A stretch of 64,000 nucleotides of DNA from Bacteriovoracaceae bacterium (lineage in GTDB: Bacteria > Bdellovibrionota > Bacteriovoracia > Bacteriovoracales > Bacteriovoracaceae), in NCBI GenBank assembly GCA_016784965.1, contig JADHTQ010000013.1:1-64000 (forward strand), given 5' to 3'. The notes beneath the pieces are model-generated. The model did no database searches. It was not told where the DNA came from and was given only the letters and a program-made list of their open reading frames with translations. Both the position numbers and the translations under genes were made by a program. Positions 42,631-50,116 of the stretch are shown here, one piece after another. How positions within the stretch are numbered: position 1 is the stretch's first letter; every line of letters starts with the position of its first letter.

Positions 42631-43935
42631 TTAAATCAGCTTAGAAAAACCGATTTCGAGTGTATTTTGTTCCATACTTATTTCTACGTCATTGTCTACC
42701 CAGTTGTCTGGGTTATTGCCTTTGACGCTATTTTTAAATCCTCTTATATAGGTAAGATCAATTTGATATTTGTTTTTGGAAAACCTCTTGGAAAATCCAA
42801 AAGCCAGGTGCTCCTTAGTAACTGCAGTGGCCAAAATGTTAAACAATACATCTTCTGACCCAATCGGGCAGTTGTTATAAGAATATCCCGCTCTTAAATC
42901 AAGTGTATCACTGTATCTATATTCAACACCAACTTTGTAAATATTGACATCATCCCAACCAAAACCAGCTCCTCCATTTCGACTGGCATCTGCACCAACT
43001 GAAGCAGCAAAGGTATTTAGTCCTCCCTTTTTTACTAATGGATAGTCGTGGGGGTTTGATAGTGCCGGAATCGCAGAGTAAGCAATGCGCTGATAATCCA
43101 GAGCAATTTTTAAACGCCTAAGTGGAGAAACAACTACTCCCACTGTCCACTGAGGTGCCATATTAAACTCGCCTTGGTTTGCAAAAAGTCCTGCATATTC
43201 TTCGAATTTTTGCATTACGATTTCAGATTGATAGGATGCTCCAACATTTAACCAGCTAGTTGCATTCCACTGCCATCCAACCATACCACCATAGCCAAAA
43301 GAGTTATCAAAACCGTTATCTGAAAGTTTGCTAGGATCGGCAGAAACTTGCCGAAAATAACCAATCCCATGGTTTCTAAAACGTTGAAAACCAATAAGTG
43401 GTGCCACACCAATTGAATGCCCTCGTCCAACTTTCCTAGAATAAGTAGCAGCAATCAACATTTGTTGTAGTTCTGCCTTAGTGCTAACACCTTCTCCTGA
43501 TTGATTTGCACCAACACCAGCGTTAAACCTTCTAAAAACAGCATGGTGCTGCCATACAACTGAGCCGCCTCCTTTGGGAAACATGGTTAGCGCCCAAGCA
43601 CTTTTCTCATTCAGTCTAAAGCTTTTTGAAACTGCAGGAAGAACAAACAAAGTATCCCGACTGACTACTTCTCCCTCTGCAGGATCTAAAACAACGCCAT
43701 CGCCTCTAAAAGACCTTTCGGGATTAAATAAACCCACACTGACATCAAATCTAGATGTTGTTAGATCTACCAATCCTGCAGGGTTATAAACTGCAATAAA
43801 TGAATTATTTGGATAAGCAACACCAGCTCCAGCGAGTGATTTATAAACAGCTCCAACCGCAATGGGTTGCATTCCAGTAGTCGCGTGAACAAGTGGTGCA
43901 GCGACAATTAAGATACTTAGTAATAAAATTTTCAT
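42631..43935 (-). CDS. FadL/OmpP1/TodX-family outer-membrane porin
   Basis: About 434 residues: a signal peptide (ending 'APLVHA'), the family's N-terminal hatch ('VGAVYKSLAGAGVAYPNNSF', 'VYNPAGLVDL'), then a 14-strand-type barrel with many aromatic strands. It allows long-chain fatty acids or other hydrophobic molecules through the outer membrane. TAGGAG precedes ATG 43935, so the longer frame is not used. It lies 10 bp after a lipoprotein gene and 17 bp before the exported SCP2-like gene. Confidence 0.88.
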   Translation of the reverse strand: MKILLLSILIVAAPLVHATTGMQPIAVGAVYKSLAGAGVAYPNNSFIAVYNPAGLVDLTTSRFDVSVGLFNPERSFRGDGVVLDPAEGEVVSRDTLFVLPAVSKSFRLNEKSAWALTMFPKGGGSVVWQHHAVFRRFNAGVGANQSGEGVSTKAELQQMLIAATYSRKVGRGHSIGVAPLIGFQRFRNHGIGYFRQVSADPSKLSDNGFDNSFGYGGMVGWQWNATSWLNVGASYQSEIVMQKFEEYAGLFANQGEFNMAPQWTVGVVVSPLRRLKIALDYQRIAYSAIPALSNPHDYPLVKKGGLNTFAASVGADASRNGGAGFGWDDVNIYKVGVEYRYSDTLDLRAGYSYNNCPIGSEDVLFNILATAVTKEHLAFGFSKRFSKNKYQIDLTYIRGFKNSVKGNNPDNWVDNDVEISMEQNTLEIGFSKLI

Positions 43936-43945
43936 CTGTAGTCTC

Positions 43946-44671
43946 CTATTGATCGCAAGCTTGAGCATCTTCATTGATGGCCTTTGCAGTAGTATTACAT
44001 GCAGACCTTTCTGTGAGGGGCCTTAGTAATTCAACCCCTTTTTTATAGATATCCAACTTACATACTTCAGCCGAAGTTGTGTCTGTGCCCTTTTTCAAAA
44101 GAGGAATAATCTTTTTGGCCACAACAACTAATTTAGATTTACATTGCAATTTATTAATTGGAGCAGCATAAGTTTTTTTGGCCCTTAGCTTTTCAAGTTT
44201 TGGATCTGTTTCACCATTCATCTGCTCATAGGTGCCTCGATAGAGATCCATTTTGGTACTGGACTGAGGAAGCAGGGTTAATACCTCATAATCTGGCTTT
44301 GTTAGGGTAAAGTACTGAGTGTCTTGTTGGGGAACTTGTTCAACTTTCCAGGTGCCAACTACTTCACTATTATCTCGATTGGTCAAAACAAAGTCTTTGC
44401 TTTCTTCATATTGATGCAACCTGATGCTATAAGAGCTGTCAGTAACAGTCAGTGTTTTGGTTTTAAAATAGTAATTTTGTGGCCCCTCTCCACTTTTAAA
44501 TTCATTAATGAATTTTTTTAAAGAGCTACTTGTTGGTACTTTAATTTCTGTCATTTCTTGCCCTGGCGGCGGATCATCCCAGGGAGTAACCGAGTCGATA
44601 TGAACTCCACAAGAGACAAAACTGACAGTTATAATTAGCAGTAGCAGCAAAGGTTTAAGTGACCTAATCAT
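43946..44671 (-). CDS. lipoprotein of unknown function
   Basis: A 241-residue protein with a lipoprotein signal ('LLLLLIITVSFVSC', Cys near residue 21) and AAGGAG before the ATG. The mature part is 'GVHIDSVTPWDDPPPGQ' followed by a mixed alpha/beta region. There are four further Cys in the C-terminal third, probably disulfide-bonded. No family was recognised. It is first in the run lipoprotein - FadL - SCP2-like - unknown exported protein. It may be an accessory of the porin system. Confidence 0.65.
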   Translation of the reverse strand: MIRSLKPLLLLLIITVSFVSCGVHIDSVTPWDDPPPGQEMTEIKVPTSSSLKKFINEFKSGEGPQNYYFKTKTLTVTDSSYSIRLHQYEESKDFVLTNRDNSEVVGTWKVEQVPQQDTQYFTLTKPDYEVLTLLPQSSTKMDLYRGTYEQMNGETDPKLEKLRAKKTYAAPINKLQCKSKLVVVAKKIIPLLKKGTDTTSAEVCKLDIYKKGVELLRPLTERSACNTTAKAINEDAQACDQ

Positions 44672-44845
44672 TTAACAACTCCTTGATCATGTTGCATGCT
44701 AAACAAAGGCGGCTCGCCCATGCAAAAGATTAATGATAAAACATGACACTTGAAACATTTAAAGTATCAAATGGCAAGTATTATTTGTTTAATTATTATT
44801 AGAATTATGCCTCACTTTAGCTCCATGCGCCAATGCCACATTAAC

Positions 44846-44878
44846 AGGGGTTCCGAGCATTTTAGTCGGTTTCCCCCT
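44846..44878 (-). terminator. hairpin after the NapH-like gene
   Basis: A stem AGGGG-tt-CCGA / TCGG-ttt-CCCCCT with small internal loops lies 4 bases after the stop of the NapH-like gene on the minus strand. There is no T-run after it. It separates the desaturase/ferredoxin pair from the lipoprotein gene and may end transcription or protect a 3' end. The rest of the gap (44672-44845) shows no ORF. Confidence 0.4.
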
Positions 44879-44881
44879 AAA

Positions 44882-45883
44882 CTATATTTGTTTTTCTTTT
44901 AGTAGATGTTTTTTGTCTTGATGTAGGTTTTTTGACAAGGTGTTTCTAACATCCTTAATTGCTAACGCATTATTAGGGCAAGCAGTTACACATCTGGCAC
45001 ACCCCATGCACTCCTCAATTGAAATTACGTGGCCTTTTTTGTTGCCCTCACTACATACTGCAATACCCATATCACAAACCTTTTCGCAAAGGCGACACTC
45101 ATTACATTTTTGGCCATCCATTTCAATTTTGAAAAAACCGATGCGGTTGATTAGGCCAAAAGTAGCACCATATGGGCAAATATAACGACATTGCCCCCTA
45201 TTGCCAATCACAGGTGCAAGTAGCATCGTAATAAAATATGGAACAATAAGTAGACCTAGAAAGAAAGGGTATAAATATACTGAGTACTGGGAATAAAATA
45301 AAATTAAAACGATACAGACAATATAAAAGCTAAAAAAAATCCATTTAATATGACGCAAACGAAATGCCAGATCGGATTTAACCGTTTTGCCACGAAAGGC
45401 AAAACCGACCGTCTCTCTAATTCCCACACAAGGGCATCCCCAACCGCACTTAATACGCCTTCCAAACAAAAAGACTAAAAGCAATGTTATAAAAAAAGAA
45501 AGGGTTCCTGGCACGTGTAACTTTGGAAAGATGGGATCAAAAGGAAGCTTGCCAACATAAGGCTCACTCCATGCCAGAAAGTGTGGAATAAACCAATAAA
45601 CGAGCATTACCACCAAAATTAAAGTGATGAGCCTAAAACGGGTGTATCTATTTTTTTCCGAGGCAGCACGCCACAAACCAAATATGGCAATCACAATATA
45701 TTCTGTAACATGGCTTAGCCAAAAAGGTGCATTGCCGCTTTCATTAACTACCCAGTGAAACACTCTTTCATTTAAGTAGCCCAAAATCACATAAATAAAA
45801 GCAACAAAACTAACTACCTGAACTATAATTGAATAACGACCCGGAAGAGAATTCTGGGTCGAAGCTGAAGAAAATGGACTCAC
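44882..45883 (-). CDS. NapH/MauN-like membrane ferredoxin protein
   Basis: A 333-residue protein with about five transmembrane helices and two types of Cys motif. On the membrane side are 'CGWGCPCVG' and 'CRYICPYGA', as in NapH/MauN/NosR-like electron-transfer proteins. Near the C-terminus are two [4Fe-4S] ferredoxin sites ('CNECRLCEKVCDMG', 'CMGCARCVTACP'). It probably moves electrons from quinol or a cytoplasmic donor to a partner. It starts with GTG and overlaps the desaturase-like gene by 4 bp (GTGA), so that diiron enzyme is the obvious candidate partner. Confidence 0.85.
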   Translation of the reverse strand: MSPFSSASTQNSLPGRYSIIVQVVSFVAFIYVILGYLNERVFHWVVNESGNAPFWLSHVTEYIVIAIFGLWRAASEKNRYTRFRLITLILVVMLVYWFIPHFLAWSEPYVGKLPFDPIFPKLHVPGTLSFFITLLLVFLFGRRIKCGWGCPCVGIRETVGFAFRGKTVKSDLAFRLRHIKWIFFSFYIVCIVLILFYSQYSVYLYPFFLGLLIVPYFITMLLAPVIGNRGQCRYICPYGATFGLINRIGFFKIEMDGQKCNECRLCEKVCDMGIAVCSEGNKKGHVISIEECMGCARCVTACPNNALAIKDVRNTLSKNLHQDKKHLLKEKQI

Positions 45884-46686
45884 TCTTTCCGACCTCTATC
45901 TGCCAAAAAAGGTTGCAAAAGTAGCCTGTACAGGTGGAGGTTTATGGGGTCACGAAACATCTTAATGCCAATAGTGATCTTCTGCTGCCCATCTCTAGGG
46001 GCATTAGTATAGGTCCCAAATAGGCGGTCCCACCATGGAAGATTAAAACCAAAGTTGCTGTTTGTCTCTTTTGCCCAAACTGAATGATGTATCCTATGCA
46101 TATCGGGCGTTACCACCAACCAACGCAAGTAACGATCAATCCCAGGAGCGATATATATATTGCCATGATTAAACATGGCGGCAGTGCTCAGTAAAACCTC
46201 AAAAATTACAACCGACAACACGGGAGCACCTATAATGGTAATCACCGCCAACTTAATGCCCATAGATAAAACGATCTCAATGGGATGAAATCGCGCACCA
46301 GAAGTTACATCGAAGTCAACGTCAGTATGATGCATGCGGTGTAGTCGCCACAAAAGCGGAATTGCATGAAACATAACGTGCTGCAGGTAAATTGCCAAAT
46401 CTAAAACAATTACTGAAACGACAACGGAAAACACAAAAGGCATGTTAAAAATATTTAACAAACCCCAACCGTACAAGTCACTCATTTGGGCAACGCCTGT
46501 CGCTGTAAGAGGGAAAATTAGTCTCACTATGGCAGTGTTCATAAAGACGATGCCGAGATTGGAATACCAGCGTACTAGTTTGCTTGCATTCAACTTGAGT
46601 CTTGGTAGCACTAACTCCCAGACTGCAATGATAATCAAGGTTCCGAAAAAAAATATTAATCTTATTAGGTTTTCATTTATGGTCAT
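45880..46686 (-). CDS. fatty acid hydroxylase/sterol desaturase-family diiron enzyme
   Basis: A 268-residue integral membrane protein with four or five hydrophobic helices. It has the His-box series that binds the diiron centre: 'HVMFH', 'HRMHH', a downstream 'FNHGN' and 'HRIHH'. The family inserts oxygen into or desaturates lipids (fatty acids, sterols, carotenoids, alkylglycerols). It overlaps the NapH-like ferredoxin gene by 4 bp. It needs O2 and two electrons; the fused operon suggests how they could be supplied. The lipid substrate is unknown. Confidence 0.88.
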   Translation of the reverse strand: MTINENLIRLIFFFGTLIIIAVWELVLPRLKLNASKLVRWYSNLGIVFMNTAIVRLIFPLTATGVAQMSDLYGWGLLNIFNMPFVFSVVVSVIVLDLAIYLQHVMFHAIPLLWRLHRMHHTDVDFDVTSGARFHPIEIVLSMGIKLAVITIIGAPVLSVVIFEVLLSTAAMFNHGNIYIAPGIDRYLRWLVVTPDMHRIHHSVWAKETNSNFGFNLPWWDRLFGTYTNAPRDGQQKITIGIKMFRDPINLHLYRLLLQPFLADRGRKE

Positions 46687-46749
46687 TGGGGGATCATATT
46701 GGATATATTATGGAATTGCAATGTAATAGATTGTGATAATTGTGTGCAA

Positions 46750-47096
46750 CCCGAGACATGGGTTACATTTTATTCCGGAGACATGGGTAACACTTTTCGA
46801 GTAAAAATATACAAGCTAGGTCAAGAATGCGGTATCAATTACAGCAAATTCTCTCTCCTTTAAATCATAATATCCTAAGTCATAGTCCATAAAAGACACT
46901 AACCATAAATCATCGTCAACTTCATTTAAGCCAATGGGTTGACCTCCAAACACACTACTTAAAAAGAACTTCATTCTTTCGGTAGTCACGTTGCTCTCCT
47001 TCCATGGCATAAAAACCTCCTAATTTAGTTTTATTATGCCACGAATAGAAAAGTGTTACCCATGTCTCCGGTATAAACTGTTACCTATGTATCAGG
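46750..47096. mobile_element. internally deleted IS481-family element
   Basis: Two inverted ends bound a ~347-bp element. The inner arms 46775-46798 and 47048-47071 are a perfect 24-bp inverted repeat containing GGAGACATGGGTAACACTTTTC. Outside each lies a degenerate second copy of the same motif (46750-46767 and 47079-47096). Such duplicated subterminal motifs are typical of IS481-like ends. Between them is a 64-codon ORF that joins the beginning and the end of an IS481 transposase. The element cannot make a transposase but may be mobilised by a full-length copy elsewhere. Confidence 0.8.
46816..47010 (-). pseudogene. IS481-family transposase remnant (internal deletion)
   Basis: A 64-codon in-frame remnant. 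The first ~20 residues ('MPWKESNVTTERMKFFLSSV') are the usual IS481-type N-terminus. From 'FGGQPIGLNEVDDDLWLVSF' on it is the family's C-terminus ('MDYDLGYYD...FAVID'). The HTH and the DDE catalytic core are absent. The deletion is in frame, so the fused peptide may still be made; this could be chance. Confidence 0.8.
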
Positions 47097-47116
47097 AATG
47101 GACCTTGTTGGGAGCT

Positions 47117-47171
47117 GTTTCCGTTTCCGTTTCCGTTTCCGTTTCCGTTTCCGTTTCTGTTTCCGTTTGGG
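47117..47171 (+). repeat. hexanucleotide tandem repeat (GTTTCC)n ending GTTTGGG
   Basis: Eight units of GTTTCC (one reads GTTTCT) end in GTTTGGGC. The same period-6 pattern ending in GTTTGGGC appears inverted at 47704-47732 on the other side of the four-helix-bundle gene. The two arrays therefore look like the borders of one unit. The 8-copy array is also expected to vary in length by slippage. Confidence 0.85.
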
Positions 47172-47184
47172 CTTGATTGCCGCC

Positions 47185-47249
47185 CTCCTTTGTTGGTAAT
47201 TAATGGGGCCCCCTGTTGCGCGAATCCCCATTAATTACCAACAAAGGAG
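47185..47249 (+). promoter_or_regulatory. perfect 24-bp inverted repeat hiding the ribosome-binding site
   Basis: The arms 47185-47208 and 47226-47249 are perfect reverse complements with a 17-nt loop. The right arm ends in AAAGGAG, the ribosome-binding site of the four-helix-bundle gene 7 bases before its ATG. In a transcript that enters from upstream, the left arm (CTCCTTTG...) would pair with it fully and block translation. Confidence 0.8.
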
Positions 47250-47256
47250 AGCTAGA

Positions 47257-47556
47257 ATGTTGAAGAGGTTTAGGACTTATCAGATGGCAATTAGGTTTTA
47301 TGAAGGTGTGCAGAAGTTGCGGTTGCCTGGGCATTTGAAGGATCAAATGGATCGGGCCAGTAGTTCTGTGGTTTTGAATTTGGCGGAGGGGTCTGGAAAA
47401 AGGACACCTAAGGATCAAAGGCGATATTATTCCATTAGTTTAGGATCACTGCGCGAATGTCAAGCCGTAATGGACTTAGTGGAGGTTGATTCTGAGTTGA
47501 GGCAACTTGCAGATCATATTGGAGCTTGTCTATACAAGCTTTGTTATCCCTCATAA
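47257..47556 (+). CDS. four-helix-bundle protein (23S rRNA intervening-sequence/S23 family)
   Basis: A 99-residue protein of the TIGR02436/S23 type. It shows the family's 'FRTYQMAIRFYEGVQKL', 'LKDQMDRASSSVVLNLAEGS' and 'RRYYSISLGSLRECQAVMDL', ending 'CLYKLCY'. Family members form pentameric four-helix bundles and are often encoded inside intervening sequences of 23S rRNA; their role is unclear. ATG 47257 with AAGGAG is the start; the longer frame would run through the inverted repeat. It sits in a cassette-like unit with inverted borders and not inside an rRNA gene. Confidence 0.88.
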   Translation: MLKRFRTYQMAIRFYEGVQKLRLPGHLKDQMDRASSSVVLNLAEGSGKRTPKDQRRYYSISLGSLRECQAVMDLVEVDSELRQLADHIGACLYKLCYPS

Positions 47557-47626
47557 GTAGGGATAGCTGGCCAGTGTGGCGCACCAGGTCAGGTCTACAC
47601 TCATCCTCAGTGGTGCTTCAGACGTA

Positions 47627-47666
47627 GAATGTTCCCTTTTTTGGGTACCCAAAAAAGGGAACATTC
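47627..47666. terminator. 40-bp perfect palindrome after the four-helix-bundle gene
   Basis: A perfect palindrome centred on GGGTACCC, with T6 and A6 tracts inside and GAATGTTCCC ends. As RNA it forms a 16- to 18-bp hairpin. It lies 71 bases after the stop, between convergent genes, and could terminate in either direction. It could also be a protein-binding or recombination site of the cassette. The rest of 47557-47732 shows no ORF. Confidence 0.6.
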
Positions 47667-47703
47667 CATCAATTTAGAATACCTACATGTAACTTTCATC
47701 CTG

Positions 47704-47732
47704 GCCCAAACTGAAACTGCAACAGCAACAGT
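47704..47732 (-). repeat. inverted partner of the hexamer repeat
   Basis: Read on the minus strand this is (CTGTTG)2 (CAGTTT)2 GGGC, which has the same 6-base period and the same GTTTGGGC end as the array at 47117-47171. It begins directly after the stop codon of the XRE regulator gene. The pair marks a ~615-bp unit around the four-helix-bundle gene. Confidence 0.6.
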
Positions 47733-48083
47733 TTAAGAAATGGAGGCAAAGTAAGCCTTCTTCTCCATGAGCTTATTGCGTTTTTTTCGAATGGCGGCAT
47801 TATCAAAAGAGATGTTTTTTGGAAAAAGGATATCACCAGGATGCACTCCAAGTGCTGGTGCCAATCGCATTGATGCTCGCTTTGTCACCTCTCTTCTCTC
47901 GCTTTCATAATCAGAGATATGTGATTTGCTAATACCTGATAAGCTTGCAAGATCGTCCTGAGTAAAAAGGCTTAACTCTCTTAGTCTCTTTATCGTTTCC
48001 CCTACACCTATAGGTTGTGCGGAAATGCCAAAAAATAGATCGAGATTCTGTATCATCTCTTCTCTATCAGGTACGCTAATCAT
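47733..48083 (-). CDS. XRE-family helix-turn-helix regulator
   Basis: A 116-residue DNA-binding protein. The HTH is clear ('IKRLRELSLFTQDDLASLSG', 'SKSHISDYESERREV'), followed by a Cro/C1-type helix ('RLAPALGVHPGDILFP') and a basic tail. It has no sensor domain. Its ATG follows the stop of the exported-protein gene directly (TAA then ATG), so the two are co-translated. It may regulate that gene or act more widely. Confidence 0.85.
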   Translation of the reverse strand: MISVPDREEMIQNLDLFFGISAQPIGVGETIKRLRELSLFTQDDLASLSGISKSHISDYESERREVTKRASMRLAPALGVHPGDILFPKNISFDNAAIRKKRNKLMEKKAYFASIS

Positions 48084-49049
48084 TTAGTCACACTCGGTTA
48101 ACGGAGAGTAAGAAAACGTTGAGCCATCGGCGAGTATCCAAGTGAAGTCGCTGTGATAAATTGTCCATCCACCTTCACAGTCGTACCCTGACATATTTTG
48201 GATTTCATATTTAACAAACTTTGCAGCTGCATCTTTTAACCACTGGGCAGTGAAGCCTTCAACTTTTTTGCCTGGTCGATAAATAGAGTATACGGGTACT
48301 TCTTGATAATAGTCTCTTGCTAACAGTTCATCTATAAGGTCTTTTACAACTGTGGCCGATTCATACCACACAGAACTTTGTCGATATTTTTTGGTTATAA
48401 GGTCCATACCATCTTCGCTAATCTCGGCTTGGGCCATGGCACGATTTCTATTACTTAAAGTTAGACCAAATTCAATCTGAAGATCATAGACTGGGTAGTA
48501 GAAGTTCTCGTGCGGCGTGCCATCTTCTAGGGAGTGGTCAAAAAATGCTGAGTAGGTTACCAAAGTTTGTAAAATGCGTTTGAACTCTCTCATAGTTTGG
48601 GGATTTTGATTTGCTAAAGTCGATTCTTTGTCTATTAGGGCCATTTGAGTAACCACTTTGGCAAAACTCAGGCTACGCGTGGATTTATAGCGTTTGTATT
48701 GGGTCTTAAAAGTTGCCCCAAGCTTTACTTCAACGCTTTCATCTCTTTGAATGCCCACCAACTCAAACTTACCTCGGGCATCACTAGACTTTAGTGTAAT
48801 ACCTGGCATGGCATAAAAGGACATGCCCTGAAGACCGAAAACACGCTTTTTTAATTTACCATTTTTATTGCCGAAAATTATGACAAACTCGAAGTCACTT
48901 CCGCCTCTGTCTTGGCGTACAACCGCCAAATATCTTTTTCCAGAATCCTCAGTAGTTGATTTCCACACAGACTCAATCGTAAAATTTTGTTGTGCAAACA
49001 CAGATAGGTTAAAAAGCAATAATGATATTAACAATGTAAAGTATTTCAT
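48084..49049 (-). CDS. exported protein of unknown function, paired with XRE regulator
   Basis: About 321 residues with a signal peptide (ending 'LSVFA'). A GGAGGGAG site before ATG 49049 excludes the longer upstream frame. The mature protein starts 'QQNFTIESVWKSTTEDSGKR' and is beta-rich at first ('YLAVVRQDRGGSDFEFVIIF'), then more helical. Two cysteines near the end may pair ('DCEGGWTIYHSDF', 'TECD'). I recognise no family. It begins 85 bases after the end of the purine operon and is directly followed by an XRE-type gene, an unusual partner for an exported protein. Confidence 0.6.
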   Translation of the reverse strand: MKYFTLLISLLLFNLSVFAQQNFTIESVWKSTTEDSGKRYLAVVRQDRGGSDFEFVIIFGNKNGKLKKRVFGLQGMSFYAMPGITLKSSDARGKFELVGIQRDESVEVKLGATFKTQYKRYKSTRSLSFAKVVTQMALIDKESTLANQNPQTMREFKRILQTLVTYSAFFDHSLEDGTPHENFYYPVYDLQIEFGLTLSNRNRAMAQAEISEDGMDLITKKYRQSSVWYESATVVKDLIDELLARDYYQEVPVYSIYRPGKKVEGFTAQWLKDAAAKFVKYEIQNMSGYDCEGGWTIYHSDFTWILADGSTFSYSPLTECD

Positions 49050-49134
49050 GAATCTCCCTCCGACTACACAAGGCCATACTATACACCGTTTTACATCGTC
49101 CATAAAAATTAAAAGGATTGTCATATTTACACAG

Positions 49135-50094
49135 TTAGCAGACTTTACCTATCACCCAACACTTCTGTTTTAGAAGTTTGAGGCTCTCCATAATTCGATC
49201 TGGATCACTGGTTATGAGAACAAATCCGATGCCCATGTTAAAGGTGTTGTAAAGTTGATGATCTTTTAGCTTGGACCTCTTTTTGATGATTGAAAAAATC
49301 TTTGGAATTTCATTTAGGGCAGGAACATTTTGAATATCATATTTATACTTTTTATTAATTCGCTCAATATTTGAAAATCCCCCGCCAGTTATGTGGGCCA
49401 TCCCTTTAATTTTTTTGGGGTGTTTTATGAGGAGGGTACTTACTACATCACTGTAAATTTTTGTGGGGGTGAGGCATAGCCGTAACAGTTCCTCTTCGTC
49501 ATCTTTTATGAGGCGATTTACAAGAGAGAAGCCATTTGAGTGTAGTCCATCTGAAGCGATCCCTATGATGGTGTTGCCCGCGCGAACCTTAGTGCCGCTT
49601 ACTAAGGCCGTTTGATCTACTTCTCCTACGGCAAAGCCTGCCAAGTCATACTCTCCACTGTTGTACATCCCAGGCATCTCAGCTGTTTCACCGCCAATTA
49701 GTGCCATTTTTGATTTTTTACAGCCACTGACTATTCCGTCAATGACCTGCTCGCTAATAGCTAGATCCAACTTGGAAGTTGCTAAGTAATCCATAAAAAA
49801 TAAAGGGGTCGCGCCGGTGCAGATTATATCGTTTACACACATTGCCACTAGATCAATACCGATGGTGTTGTGGATATTTAACTTAGCTGCAATTTTAAGT
49901 TTGGTGCCAACTCCATCTGTGCCCGCGGCCAACAGTTTCCCATTATTTAATTTATACAAAGAAGCAAATCCACCGACACCTTCTTGTACTCGGTTCCCAT
50001 AGGTGGACTTTACTTTCTTTTTGATTGATTCAACTAACTTTTCACCTTTTTTAACATCTACTCCGGCATCTTTATAGGTAATGGGTTTTTTCAT
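49135..50094 (-). CDS. purM: phosphoribosylformylglycinamidine cyclo-ligase (AIR synthetase)
   Basis: Step 5 of purine synthesis: ATP-dependent closure of FGAM to AIR. At 319 residues it shows the family start 'TYKDAGVDVKKGEKLVESIK', the metal/ATP loop 'GTDGVGTKLKIA', 'IGIDLVAMCVNDI', 'GGETAEMPGMY' and 'THITGGG'-like 'AHITGGGFSNIERI'. GAGG precedes the ATG. It is the last gene of the nine-gene purine operon. Confidence 0.96.
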   Translation of the reverse strand: MKKPITYKDAGVDVKKGEKLVESIKKKVKSTYGNRVQEGVGGFASLYKLNNGKLLAAGTDGVGTKLKIAAKLNIHNTIGIDLVAMCVNDIICTGATPLFFMDYLATSKLDLAISEQVIDGIVSGCKKSKMALIGGETAEMPGMYNSGEYDLAGFAVGEVDQTALVSGTKVRAGNTIIGIASDGLHSNGFSLVNRLIKDDEEELLRLCLTPTKIYSDVVSTLLIKHPKKIKGMAHITGGGFSNIERINKKYKYDIQNVPALNEIPKIFSIIKKRSKLKDHQLYNTFNMGIGFVLITSDPDRIMESLKLLKQKCWVIGKVC

Positions 50095-50116
50095 ATTGGC
50101 CTCAAGTTTTTTAAAG

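Noticed and set aside
44672-44845. Gap searched for a small gene or tRNA
   Set aside because: No ORF with a ribosome-binding site and no cloverleaf was found; no tRNA or rRNA gene was recognised anywhere in the window.
47117-47171. Tandem repeat considered as a CRISPR array
   Set aside because: The repeat unit is 6 bases with no spacers and there are no cas genes.
47203-47256. Upstream extension of the four-helix-bundle gene
   Set aside because: It would run through the loop and arm of the inverted repeat; AAGGAG points to ATG 47257.
47257-47556. Four-helix-bundle gene considered as the Avd gene of a diversity-generating retroelement
   Set aside because: No reverse transcriptase and no template/variable repeat pair are in the window; the sequence fits the S23/IVP branch better.
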